A stretch of DNA of 64,000 bases from Methanobrevibacter sp. (GCA_017646885.1 JAGCLR010000230.1:1-64000), one strand, 5' to 3'. Positions 17,833-27,516 are shown, counted from the stretch's first letter. Made by a program: numbers and translations. The notes: generated by a model not told the origin, from the letters alone.

Positions 17833-18294
17833 TTAAAATTCAAATAATGGTTTTTGCTGTGTTTGCTATTGCTGTGCCGCAGGTGCCTAAATAGTCTACT
17901 CTTTCTTTTCTTCTGCTGCTATTGGATTTAATAATGGATTAAATTTATTATATAATTGACTAATAACATTTTCAAATTCCTATTTAGTTACATATTGAGT
18001 AGAATTAGTTACCTGGTCAGTTTTCAATTCATATAAGTTGATTGATACAGTTCCATCAAGATTTATTTGCTTAGTATAAATCCTTTTATTTGCGACGTCA
18101 GTAAAGTAAAATACTGAACCGTCAAAATCTATTGGACAAGCTCTTACTTCATCAATAGATGATACCGGTCTCACCTGTTGAGGAATGTTGCTTGTCACTG
18201 GCCATTGAGGATATTGTGGCATTGGTTTATATGCTCCACCATATCCAAGCTGTGTGGCTTGTTGAAACTGTGGTTGAGTGTAATTATAATTCAT
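17833..18294 (-). CDS. conserved phage protein with Gln-rich tail, 153 aa, four in-frame TAG
   Basis: First gene of the leftward operon; ATG 18294 follows AAAGGAGG. The N-terminus is Tyr/Gln/Pro-rich. A middle domain (RPVSSIDEVRACPIDFDG, then TDVANKRIYTKQINLDGTV) is a short beta domain seen in many Firmicutes phages. The C-terminal tail is Gln-rich (APAAQQQQTQQKPLFEF) and mixes CAA, CAG and TAG codons in one run, direct support for TAG meaning Gln. TAGs lie at 17978, 17903, 17897 and 17876, each approximate to within a codon. Function unknown, probably a virion accessory. Confidence 0.7.
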
Positions 18295-18589
18295 GTAGGC
18301 GCCTCCTTTGTTTTAAAAATTTTTTTCTCTCTCACCCTTCCATTACTATATAAAATTTGAGGGTGAAAGATAAATCTCAAAAACTCACGAATTTTTTGAT
18401 AAGAATTTCACCTACACGAACTTTTGTCTACACGGCAAATACACAAAAGTTGCGCTATTTTTTCTCACACTTATTTTCTTTTTTAAAACGCAAAAACACA
18501 AAAATAATTCTAAATATTTTTATCACAATTTTATTTGATTTTATCGCAAAAATATGGTATAATATATTTAATATAAAGGAGGGATAATT
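18295..18589. promoter_or_regulatory. divergent control region with paired repeats between LytTR regulator and leftward operon
   Basis: No gene is supported here. A direct repeat CTACACG occurs at 18412-18418 and 18428-18434, 16 bases apart. AACTTTTGT at 18419-18427 and ACAAAAGTT at 18443-18451 form an inverted repeat interleaved with it. These are good operator candidates for the adjacent regulator. On the minus strand a CACCC/GGGTG hairpin (18332-18365) lies in the leader of the leftward operon before its AAAGGAGG site. I see no clear minus-strand -35/-10 pair. Confidence 0.5.
18535..18563 (+). promoter_or_regulatory. sigma-A-type promoter of the LytTR regulator
   Basis: TTGATT, a 17-base spacer ending TATGG, and TATAAT. 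It shares TTGATTTTA and the TATGGTATAATAT end with the helicase promoter at 3711. It is 27 bases upstream of the TTG start and about 85 bases downstream of the repeat pair. Confidence 0.88.
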
Positions 18590-19300
18590 TTGTTATCTAT
18601 TGCGATATATAGTGATTAGATTGAAGATGTAGCCACATTAAAAACTTTAATTCAAGATTATTTAATTGAAAGTAAAACAATGGCTAAAATTTCTTGCTTC
18701 TCAACTCCAGAAGAAGTAATGATGATTCCAAATAGATATGATGTGTATTTTATGGATATGGATTCTACTAATGATGCGACTGTACTTGGAAAGAATAGAA
18801 GATTAATTGATGAAGGCAGTCAATTTGTTTATATGAGTATTAATCCAAATGTAGCTCATATTGCCGCAAAGGTACGCTCTGATTATTTTATTACTAAGCC
18901 TTTTGATAAAGAAGAGATTGCCGAAATACTAAATGAAATTAAAAAAGAGATTAAAGAAGATAGTATTATTATCAAGATTCCTTCTGGAGAGCGTCGTGTT
19001 AGAATTAATAATTTGAATTATATTAACATCGTAAGGCGATGTTTATGCTACCATTTAAAAGATGGAGCAATGTTTGATGGACAGACATTAAGAAGTTCTT
19101 TTGAAAAAGCTATTGACCCACTTCATAAACATAAATCTTTTATCTTTTTAGCTCCAAGTTTATTAATTAATTTAGGCGAAATTAAGATTATTAATAAAGA
19201 TAATATTGTTTTTGAAAATGATGATGTATTGTATTTTCCAATGAAACAATATGATAATTTAAGAAATGCTTGGATTAATTACAATAGGATTATTGATTAA
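18590..19300 (+). CDS. LytTR-family response regulator, 236 aa, one in-frame TAG
   Basis: DNA-binding transcription regulator. TTG 18590 is chosen because AAAGGAGGG lies six bases upstream; ATG 18680 would delete the first strand of the receiver fold. The receiver domain (1-115) has YSD9, YFMD56MD as phospho-acceptor region and ITK103PF, the conserved Lys. The second half (about 123-236), starting SIIIKIPSGERRVRINNLNYI, matches the LytTR DNA-binding domain. The TAG at codon 10 gives SDQIED in the acidic pocket region. It is isolated between a divergent promoter region and a bidirectional terminator. No sensor kinase is seen. It could rewire host two-component signalling or time the late operon. 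Confidence 0.85.
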
Positions 19301-19306
19301 AAACAA

Positions 19307-19345
19307 AAAAAAGGAGACTCTTTAAAAGAGTCTCCTTTTTTTATT
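19307..19345. terminator. bidirectional terminator between LytTR gene and the tail operon
   Basis: Stem AAGGAGACTCTT / AAGAGTCTCCTT with a three-base loop, flanked by an A8 run on the left and T7 on the right, so it works in both directions for convergent genes. The last tail gene ends inside its right flank. Confidence 0.92.
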
Positions 19346-20342
19346 TAACTTTAATCCAAATACGTCCATTGACTGCAATATTACCAGTACCCCAAAATTC
19401 ATATTCAGGAATTTCAGATACAACTCCAATAATTCTATCTGGATATTCTTTAATTTCTTCGCGGGTCATTTTACATACTTTTCCTTCTGGGCCGGCGCAA
19501 ACTGTATCTCCGGCATGATAATCATTTCTATCTCCTTCGCAATAAGCAAGAACACGTCCAGCAACTGCTAATGGAGTTTTACATTCATCAGTTTCGCCAA
19601 TGGCAAATCCAAATGTATCTGAAACGATACCATCACAAGCCTAAAACTTTTCTACAGTTTTATAAATTTGTCCATTATCTTTTGAAGCTACACAATAACC
19701 AGGCTCTATATCTTCAAGCTAATTTCTGTATTCAGCATAGTCATTCCATACAGCTCCATAAAGTATAGAAGCTTTAATTGATTTTGTGCTAGGATTCATA
19801 GTAATACCAGTACAAAAACGAGTTGAATTAGTTGTTGTTGCTGTTGCGGCAGTATAACAACTTAATATTGGATAATTCGTATTTGCGGTAGTAATTGTCT
19901 AACTAACTGAGTTTGAACTATAATCTGCCCATCTCCAATAAGTACCATCATAAGTTAAAATAATCACTGAATTAACAGGAACGTGAGTGGTAAGATTACC
20001 ATCATTTCTTTTAATTGCTATAGCGCCTAAATTGTTAATGTTTAAAGTGGTTCCACCACTAACTCCAGCTACTGCAACTTTATAGGCAATTGTTAATCCA
20101 GTAAAATAAGAGGTAATGGATGGGTTAGTTCCTAACCATGTTCCAGCTGTAGTAGATGAACTTCCATCTACATAATAAACATTACTCTAAATTCCATTAT
20201 CATCATAAGTTAAATATATGGCATTTGCGTCTAAAGAATGGGAACCAACTGAACCACCTTGAACAAGAGTTCGATAGGCATTATTGGTTAAATTATATAT
20301 TTTTAGTGGGCTTACTGAAGTAGAAGTAACATTAAAAGCCAT
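19341..20342 (-). CDS. tail fibre protein with DYAEY-type C-terminal domain, 333 aa, four in-frame TAG
   Basis: Last gene of the long leftward tail block. ATG 20342 follows GGAAAGGGAGAG. Residues 1-190 are Asn/Thr/Ser/Gly-rich beta repeats typical of fibres (LNINNLGAIAIKRNDGN). The C-terminal 130 residues contain WNDYAEYRN, GYCVASKDNGQIYKT, GFAIGETDEC and VAGRVLAYCEGDRNDYHAGD, resembling the autocleaving chaperone domains of phage fibres and spikes (Peptidase_G2-like DYAEY start). TAGs at 20187, 19899, 19719 and 19641 are Gln. Placement right after the modification island suggests it may be a client. No conventional frame above 65 codons exists here on this strand. Confidence 0.72.
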
Positions 20343-20372
20343 ATCATATCTCTCCCTTTCCTTTTAAAATGT

Positions 20373-21362
20373 TTATGAATATAATATTCCGCCTATAGAT
20401 TTACTATAACGTCCTCCAGCATTATTACAATAAAAACAAGGCATACTTTCATCATAAATTCCATTAATTATTTTTGATTTAAATTGATTACTTTTTTCAG
20501 ACATTAAAATTTCTTCTAAAGTATTTTTATTTAAATCTCCAAGTATAAAAGATTGTTGCTATTCGCTATCATTACGAATATTACAGCAAGGACTAACAGT
20601 TCCATCGTAATTTATACCAATAAATCTAAATGGTTCAAAACAGGGGTCAGTTCTTTCTGTTAAAGAATATTCTTTTAAATTCCCTCCACGGTCAGATATA
20701 GTACCAGTTTTTGGCCAATCCCAATAATAAAGAATTGTTTTATCTTTTAATTGTCCAACAAAATAATTTTCATACTATATAATATTTTCGATTTCCCATT
20801 CAATCATTTTAGAATAACACCATTCTGCTCCACGACAATCGTAGTCCATAATAGATAATTCATCAATGAGACAATTATGTATTTTTTCTTTATTTAAGTA
20901 ATCTCCATTTGTATTGGTTACTAATTTAGCATAGGGAAAAAACTCTCTAATGATAGATAAACTATTCTGTAATATATCGAAATGCGAAAATGGTTCATTA
21001 TATCTTGAGAAAGAAAAAACGCCAGAATATTCATATTTCTATAATTCTTTGAGTAAATCTCTTAATGTATTTTGATTTAAACTTTTATTAAAACTATATC
21101 TATCAAGAAGTGCGCCATTTGGACACCAAGCACATTTTCTATTACAAAATGAAAATAATTCAATTTCAACAATTTTCAAATTTTCAATAATTTGTTTAAT
21201 TGTTTTTTCTTGTTCATATAAAACTCGTCCACAAGTGTGAGAGCAATATTCAACTCTAGGACATACTGAACAGCAAATAATTGAATCGCAACCTCTTAAA
21301 TCTTTTTTTGTATTACAAGCAGGAATTTCTAAACTTCTAAAATTACAATTTTTAGCTAACAT
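20373..21362 (-). CDS. radical SAM/SPASM enzyme with Cys-rich N-terminus, 329 aa, three in-frame TAG
   Basis: Probably modifies a peptide or other substrate by radical chemistry. The radical-SAM motif is FCNRKCAWCPN (Cys 73, 77, 80). A SPASM-type C-terminal region has DPCFEPFRFIGINYDGTVSPCC and, near the end, CFYCNNAGG, ligands for auxiliary Fe-S clusters (quoted in part). Unusually, nine Cys fall in residues 6-44 (including CCSVC and CSHTC), ahead of the radical-SAM motif. It starts at ATG 21362 with GAGGAG, overlapping the ParB-like gene by 11 bases. TAGs at 21039, 20775 and 20559 are Gln. It parallels the N-terminal half of the fusion gene at 24773-26470, which suggests that this enzyme and the ParB-like protein upstream form a pair. 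Confidence 0.8.
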
Positions 21363-22200
21363 ACTTCTCCCACTCCTCTTTAATATTAAAACAATCACAA
21401 TTTAAACCTTCTGGCAGCTTATGATATAATTGATAATATCTAGTTAAAGGAGGTTCTAAAACATTCTAAAAAGCTGTTAAAATTCTAAAGGCAGTATTAT
21501 AATCATCCACTTCTAAAATTGTTATACCATCTTCTAAAAATTCTTTTGGTTGCGTATAATACATTTTCATTTCTTGTTCTGTAAAAGATAAGTGAAATAA
21601 TGAAACTGGTTTCTATAATTTAAAAGAGGTTAATTTATTTTTAACTCTATAGTCAATCGGAGTGTATTTAAAACCAGTGCAAGATTTTTCACAAAACAAT
21701 GGAATCTAAATAATTAAAACTTCTTCAATACTGTTTAAATGCTATAAAATATCAATTCTATGATTTCCATTATAGGCATTATATTTTTGAAGTGATTCCA
21801 AATAATTCATTTCTTCCAAAGAACAAATTTGATTATGTAAAATACCCTATGGTAATACAAATAAAGGAAAATACATTCCATGCTTTTCAATACTTTCTTT
21901 AGTTATAATAAATTCTTCTTCAGTGGTCCAATCCCAAATTTTTCCTTTTGTCGCGTAAAGCAATTCATTTGGATGAACCCATTTATGAGGAAAATCATTC
22001 TTTAATATTTTTATATTTTCTTTAAAAAGTGAATATAAATAAATAATTTTATCTATGTTAAAAGTGTCAGTTTTTTTATCCCATAAAAAATAAGGTTCAT
22101 CGCTAGTTAATAAAGCCTTGCCATAAGATAATGGTTTACCACTTTCTAAATCTTTCATTCGATTTGTAAAATCACAATTATTAGATTCACATGCAATCAT
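21352..22200 (-). CDS. ParB/sulfiredoxin-fold protein, 282 aa, five in-frame TAG
   Basis: Has the GxxR-type nucleotide-binding motif of the ParB/Srx superfamily: NAYNGNHRIDILQHL near residue 143, preceded by SIEKHGMYFPLFVLP, which matches the strand-turn that opens the ParB fold. Members bind or hydrolyse nucleotides (ParB CTPase, SbnI serine kinase), so kinase or nucleotidyl activity is possible. The rest is not recognised. TAG at 21847 falls between these two motif segments. It overlaps the radical-SAM gene by 11 bases and the PP-loop-like gene by 14 bases. A partition role is unlikely: no ParA and no helix-turn-helix are visible. Confidence 0.6.
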
Positions 22201-22837
22201 AAATATAGTCCTCCACTATAGGCTTTAAATTATTATTCAAATAATTTAAAAATTCATTTGTATTTAAATCCTTTTCATAGAAAGGATTTTTTTTAATAGA
22301 GCATTTAATATAATTATTTTTATCTTTTGTATTAAAAGGGACGTCTTTTAACAAAGATCTTACTTTATTAGAATCAATAATATTAATAAGAGGTCTTTCA
22401 AAAATTAATCCAAGAGAAGAAAATAACTATTCAAAATACTTTAAAACAAAAGTATTTTGATTTACTTTGATTTGTTTATCGTGCCAATTTCTTTCACCTG
22501 TTAAAATTTTTGCTTTATACTATAGAGCTAATTGCACTCGCAATAAATGACAATATAAATGGCAAGCAACACAAGGAGAAATAAAAGCTTGTTCCATTAA
22601 TAAACTCCAAAGATTTTCATTATTTTCTAAAACAATTAAATCTTTAATTAAAAAACCTTTTTTTCTCAATTGCTATATAAATAATGTATAATTATTTTTT
22701 ACTAATTCAACATTATCTTTTAATTCAACAGGAGTAATTACTTGTGTAGGAATAATAATATCTTCTGGATAATTTTCTAAATGAGTAATAATTGCTGCTA
22801 AACTATCATCACCTGCTAATTCTGCAATAATAAACAT
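22187..22837 (-). CDS. PP-loop ATPase-like protein, 216 aa, three in-frame TAG
   Basis: Resembles the adenine-nucleotide alpha-hydrolase (PP-loop) superfamily, which adenylates substrates for amide, thiol or nitrile formation. The N-terminus AELAGDDSLAAI is a variant of the SGGxDS P-loop. SPCVACHLYCHLLRVQLA followed by ILTGERNWHDKQIKVNQ resembles an uncharacterised PP-loop branch with a CxxCH and a GERxxHD segment. The P-loop departs from consensus at its first residues, so activity is uncertain. ATG 22837 follows AAAGAGG. TAGs at 22673, 22520 and 22427 are Gln. It sits between ParB-like genes in the island. QueC-type deazaguanine synthesis is an alternative, but no other preQ0 genes are seen. 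Confidence 0.5.
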
Positions 22838-22855
22838 AAAACACCTCTTTCTTTC

Positions 22856-23563
22856 TTATTTTTTTGTAATATATTCTGAAGGGAAAATATTGTTTTTATA
22901 AAGTTGTTCCATATTTTTTGCTATATGATAACTAGCTTCCTTATGGAATAATTTAAAAAGGAGCCAAAGATCAGCGGTATTATTACTAAAAACATTAACC
23001 CAATTATTATCTAAAATTTCATATTGTAAATTTAAAAGATAACCAGCTTTATCAAATAAAATTTTTGGTATAATAATATTACCTTTTTTATCATTTGTAA
23101 AGTTTTCACTTGGTTTTATAATAAATAAAAACTTTTCTTTATTTAAAATATTCTCTTCAAATAAAGATTTAATAGCGCGCAAAGAATGTTTTGTATGAAT
23201 ACATTCAATTGCCGTAATACATTCATCTTCATCAAAAAACATTAAAATAGGTAAATATGAGCCTACATTTGAAATAATTTGTTTTAAGGTATCTTCTGGT
23301 AAAAAAGATGTATCATATGTAACTATTTTTTTATTATCTGAATGATAATTTAAAAAAAAATCTTTCCCACAATATCCAATTTCACAATATCCATTCTCAG
23401 ACAATAATTTAATATCTAAAATAAAATAATTAATTAATTGAATTATATCGGATAAAGAGGTGTAGTTTAAAATAGATTCATAATTCTATTTACCCTCTTT
23501 ATCTCGATATAATGATTTTTTCTATTTTAAATATTTTTTTTGAACATCAGTAAAATTTAACAT
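22856..23563 (-). CDS. degenerate ParB-like paralogue, 235 aa, two in-frame TAG
   Basis: Starts at ATG 23563, overlapping the upstream gene by seven bases. The region LPILMFFDEDECITAIECI then HTKHSLRAI near residue 122 aligns with the GRHR segment of the neighbours, but the Arg-His-Arg is replaced by Thr-Lys-His-Ser. The C-terminus NTADLWLLFKLFHKEA and NIFPSEYI is clearly related to the ends of the proteins at 23947-24741 and 24773-26470. It is thus a paralogue that may have lost catalysis or act as a partner subunit. TAGs lie near 23524 and 23488. Confidence 0.55.
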
Positions 23564-23943
23564 TTTTGAAAACAATAAGCGGCAGGGGACAGATAATTAA
23601 TAATTTGTAATTCATTTAAATCTTCAATTACAAATTCTGCTGTTGTTAGAGAATAATCCATTTCCAAAATATATCCTCCAATAAGCCACTAACCATTATC
23701 AATTTGTTTAATTTCAAAAGGAACTAAGGTATGCTATTCTAAAGTGCATACTTTATTAAAATATTTAAAAATTAAAGAAAAATCTTTATTTCGACTATGT
23801 ACATAATGATTAAAATAAAAGCAAGTTTTTAAATATCCATTAAAGAAATCTTGAAAATCTTTAAATTCAATATTTGAAACTCGCATTTGATTAACTTTAT
23901 TTGAATGTTTTTGTGGAACATTAGTAGAAAAATGAACAATCAT
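23557..23943 (-). CDS. unknown island protein, 128 aa, two in-frame TAG
   Basis: ATG 23943 follows AAGGAG, four bases after the stop of the gene upstream. There is no recognised motif. The sequence is aromatic-rich (FNGYLKTCFYFNHYVHSRNKD) with QWLIGGYILEMDYSLTTAEF in the middle, a beta hairpin-like segment, and ends YCFQKC. TAG at 23734 and one near 23689 are Gln. It may be a small partner or substrate-binding subunit of the island enzymes; that is inferred only from tight coupling. Confidence 0.55.
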
Positions 23944-23946
23944 TAT

Positions 23947-24741
23947 TTATTTCTCCTTCCAGGTAATATTATTTGGGGGGTAAATATTTAATTTTAACAA
24001 ATCATCTTTATAAAAATCTAATAAATAACTAATTTCTTTATCTACTGCTTTTAAACATAGCCATAAATCCACGGCTGTGTTTATCTAAATTCTTGAAAAA
24101 TAATCATCAGTTTTTATTATTTTTTTATTTAATTTTTTTAAAGATGTATTTAATAAAATATTAGGTATAGTTATTTCACATAAAATATTATCATGTTCTA
24201 AATTATCCCAATAGATACATAGGAAAACATAAGGAATATCTTTTGTTACTTTTTTTAATAGCTAAGAACGATGTCTACCCCCGCAAATAAAAAGTTTGTT
24301 TTTTTCTCTATTTTTATAAGCGTAAAAAGGAATATAAATTTTTTCCTTTTTTACAGATTGTAAAAGCGAATTTTCTGAAAAAGTAAAACCAGAAAAACTA
24401 ACTTCTTTACCATAAGCATCGAAAATCTAATTTTTCTATAAATTAAAATCTAAATACTCATAGCCAAATATATCTCTAATTATTAAAACATTTTCATAAT
24501 AATGTTTAAATAATTGTATTAAAAAGAAATTATTATGAATTAAATCGGTATCATTTAAGATAGAAAATCTATAAACTTCATTTTCAATTCTAATTCGAGG
24601 CGCCCCATACATAATGTCTGCCATAACATTTAACTAATTTTCATTCCAAGAGAAAGGAAATTTTTTAGGCGCTTTTCTTTTTATTTTTTCTTGTTTACTT
24701 TTTAGAATTATTTTAAAATCTTCTCTAGTATATTTTCCCAT
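23947..24741 (-). CDS. ParB/sulfiredoxin-fold protein, 264 aa, five in-frame TAG
   Basis: The motif LFICGGRHRSQLLKKV near residue 155 is a clear ParB/Srx GxRHR segment, preceded by IYIPFYAYKNRE. The Gln in RSQLL is a TAG. The C-terminus NTAVDLWLCLKAVDKEISY then IYPPNNI matches the ends of two neighbours, defining an island-specific C-terminal module (TAVDLW...KE...IxP). The N-terminus is Lys-rich. ATG 24741 lies 31 bases after the stop of the fusion gene, without an ideal ribosome site. No plasmid-partition genes accompany it, so a nucleotide-dependent enzymatic role is more likely. Confidence 0.6.
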
Positions 24742-24772
24742 AAATTTATTATAACAAATTTTTTGTTTTAAG

Positions 24773-26470
24773 TCAATTTTGATTGAGTTCAATATTAAAA
24801 TATTTACTAGGAGTTATGCCATCTTCCATGACATTATTAAAATAATATTCAATTAAAAAATCAACTTCTTTTTCAAGAATTTTCATCAATATCCAAATGT
24901 CAACAGCATTAGATACTTGAATTAGATAATAATTTTCATTCAATTCTTTAATATTTAAATTTAAATCTTTTAAAATATTATCATATAAATCTTTAGGAAA
25001 ATAAATCCAATCTTCAAAATTTGGGTCATATGAATCTAAATAATAGCAAATCGTTTTAATAGGAATTTCCATATTATTTTTTTTCATATGTTCAAGTGCC
25101 GCAAGCCTATGACGTCCTGCTACGATTGTTGCGCAACCTAAATTTTTCTCTTTATATGCTAAATAAGGCTAATAAAAACCTCTATTACAAAGAAATTCAT
25201 TTATTAAAGAGTCTTTCGTGAAAGAAAATTTTGAAAAACTAATTCCTCCACGGTCATCCACAATATTAGCTTTTGGACCATCAATATAAAAATATTCATA
25301 AAAATTAGCTAAAATCTCCCAATTTTTAGTATAATAATAATATAAGTCTTTAGCTTTTTGAGAATCATACCATAGATCGTTAATATTATAATAAGAATTT
25401 GGATATAATTTACCATTAATAAATACTTCTCTTAAATAGTATTTTTTACTTTGTTCCCAAACTCTTAATTGATTTTCACTCCAAGTTTTTCTGTTTCTTA
25501 AATAAATATGAGAATCGCTTAATTCTTCTTCTTTATTAAGTTTCTTTTCTTCATATTTTTCAGCATTTCTTTGAATAATTCTAGGAAATTCTTCCCCATC
25601 TTTAAATTCAAAATTTATTTTTCTTTTTTTATGACAATTTTTACAAGGAGAAAAATAATTTTCATAATTAGAATGAGTCATTATCTTTCTAAAATTAGAA
25701 GCTTTTTCTCCATAAAAAATATCGCTTAAAGTACTTTCATAAACATTACCTAAAATATATTCTTTATGATTATCATTATCAGCTCTTAAATGACAACATG
25801 GCATTACATAGCCATCATGAGTGATATTGATATAGTAAGAAGCTTCTGGACACGGATAATCTCTTATTCCACAATTATTGACCCAAGATAAATCTTCAGA
25901 TAATTTAGAAGGTTCTAAAGAGCCTCCTCGATTTTCAAGGGATCTATTCTTAGGCCAGTCAACGGTAACCTAAATTAAATTAATATTCTTATGAATAGCA
26001 GATAATATATATCCACTATCATTAATTAAAATACATTTATTTTCTTTAAGTTTCTTCTTCCAATATTCTTTTCCTTGACAATCATAATCCATAACATTTA
26101 AAATGGATAAATTTAAATCTTGAAGATTTTCTTCACTAAATAAATCTCCATTACTATTTGTTAAAATAACAACATTTCTATCAACAAAGATATCTTTAAT
26201 AATTTTAATATATTTTTTTAACTCATCAACCTACATTAAAGGCTCTTGATATCCTAAAAAACTCATAATGGCGCCAGTTTTAAAGGCGCCATTATAATAA
26301 TATTTTGTACTAAAATTATTATCATATAATTCTTGAATAATATTTTTAAATACATTTAAATCTAAAAAATTTTCTTTGCTTCTAGAAATAAAAGAATTCG
26401 GACACCATTCGCAAGAACGGTTACATAAAGAATGAAATTCAAAATCAATTCTTTGAATATTTGAAAACAT
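24773..26470 (-). CDS. radical SAM-SPASM-ParB-like fusion enzyme, 565 aa, three in-frame TAG
   Basis: A single frame from ATG 26470 (AAAGGAGT upstream) to TGA 24773. Radical-SAM motif LCNRSCEWCPN (Cys 16, 20, 23). SPASM-like region with CPEASYYINITHDGYVMPCC and SPCKNCHKK, near residues 205-270. A long charged linker follows, then a ParB-like domain with IVAGRHRLAALEHM near residue 453 and the island C-terminal module SNAVDIWILMKILEKE, ending IELNQN. The TAG at 25169 joins the radical-SAM half to the ParB-like half; read as stop it would separate them. Because the linkage depends on this one codon, and all other evidence makes TAG Gln, I treat it as a true fusion. It links the two enzyme classes functionally. 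Confidence 0.78.
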
Positions 26471-26484
26471 TTAATCTACTCCTT

Positions 26485-27516
26485 TTACTCTTGTTTTATC
26501 CATTCATTAAATAATTTTTCATCATTAATAACTTTTGATGGTTTAATATTAGGATACTTATACAAAAGGTCTCTTAAAAATAATGGATAAATATATAAAA
26601 ATTTATAAGCATCATATATTGTATCTTTTTGAGTCTCTACAGTATATTCATTTATAAATTTTTCATTATTAAATTCTACAGATTCTTTTATCTTATTGCG
26701 ATAAAATTCATCTGTAACATTTTTTGATGTCCAAACGGGATCAATATTATAACGTCCAATTACTGGAGTCGTTAAAACGCCCTGTAATGTTTTTACTGAA
26801 GCGGAAAACATTACAGGGGTCATAATTACACATAAAATTTTATAATCTTCTGGAACAATTCCATAGGCTTGACCAATTTTTAAACTGGCAATTCTATGAT
26901 TTCCTTCTCTAACTGTATAAGTTTCACAATCTCCATTAGTAACAACTTGAATGGGATAGTAAGTGCCGTTTTCCATAATTGATTTGGCCAATTTGGTTTT
27001 ATCACTTGCACTATCTAAAAGATAAGGGTCTTTAAAATAAGTATCCCAATTCTTTGACATAACATCCTCTCTTAAAACCAATTGATCAAGAGGCACAAAC
27101 TCATACTAGAAAAATTTATCTTTATGAGCTAATACATTTTTAAGATTACAATTAATATAGTCTTGCTCATACATCTCTTTAACCTATTCTTCTGTGTAAG
27201 GTCTTTGTGGGTCCATATTACTCCACAAATAACGAGAAGAAGAAACAAATGATTTTTTATAAGAATATGAAACTTTTAATTTTCTTTTATTTACATCAAT
27301 ATAAAACAAATTAATAAAATCTGGTTCATATAATTTATCATATTCTTCAAAATCAAAAAATTCTAAATCAATTTCATCTTCAATATTATTAACGGTCTTA
27401 AAAAAAGCTAAACTAGAATTTTTATCAAATCCATCTAATTCATATATTTTTTCTAAAGAAATAATACTACCAGTTTTTGTTGAAAAATAAGCTAAATATT
27501 TATTTTTAATATCCAT
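26485..27516 (-). CDS. ParB/sulfiredoxin-fold protein with extra N-terminal domain, 343 aa, two in-frame TAG
   Basis: First gene of the island; ATG 27516 lies one base after the stop of the fibre gene upstream, so it is coupled to it. Residues 1-130 form an acidic unknown domain (EDEIDLEFFDFEEYDK). The ParB/Srx core follows: LAKSIMENGTYYPIQVV then YTVREGNHRIASLK near residue 205. The last third has FRDL- and Tyr-rich helices. TAGs at 27184 and 27106 are Gln; the first joins the acidic domain to the ParB core. Direct coupling to a fibre gene is the best hint that the island acts on tail parts. Confidence 0.62.

Noticed and set aside
18357..18587. 76-codon plus-strand frame before the LytTR gene
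   Set aside because: It starts with TTG without a ribosome site and runs across the promoter at 18535-18563 and the repeat pair, so it is chance.
20373..26470. Queuosine/preQ0 DNA modification cluster
   Set aside because: PP-loop and radical-SAM genes are present, but the radical-SAM enzymes have SPASM regions, and no FolE, QueD or transglycosylase-like gene is visible.
21352..27516. Plasmid-type ParA/ParB partition system
   Set aside because: No ParA ATPase, no helix-turn-helix after the ParB-like core and no parS-like repeats; multiple paralogues are also unlike partition loci.
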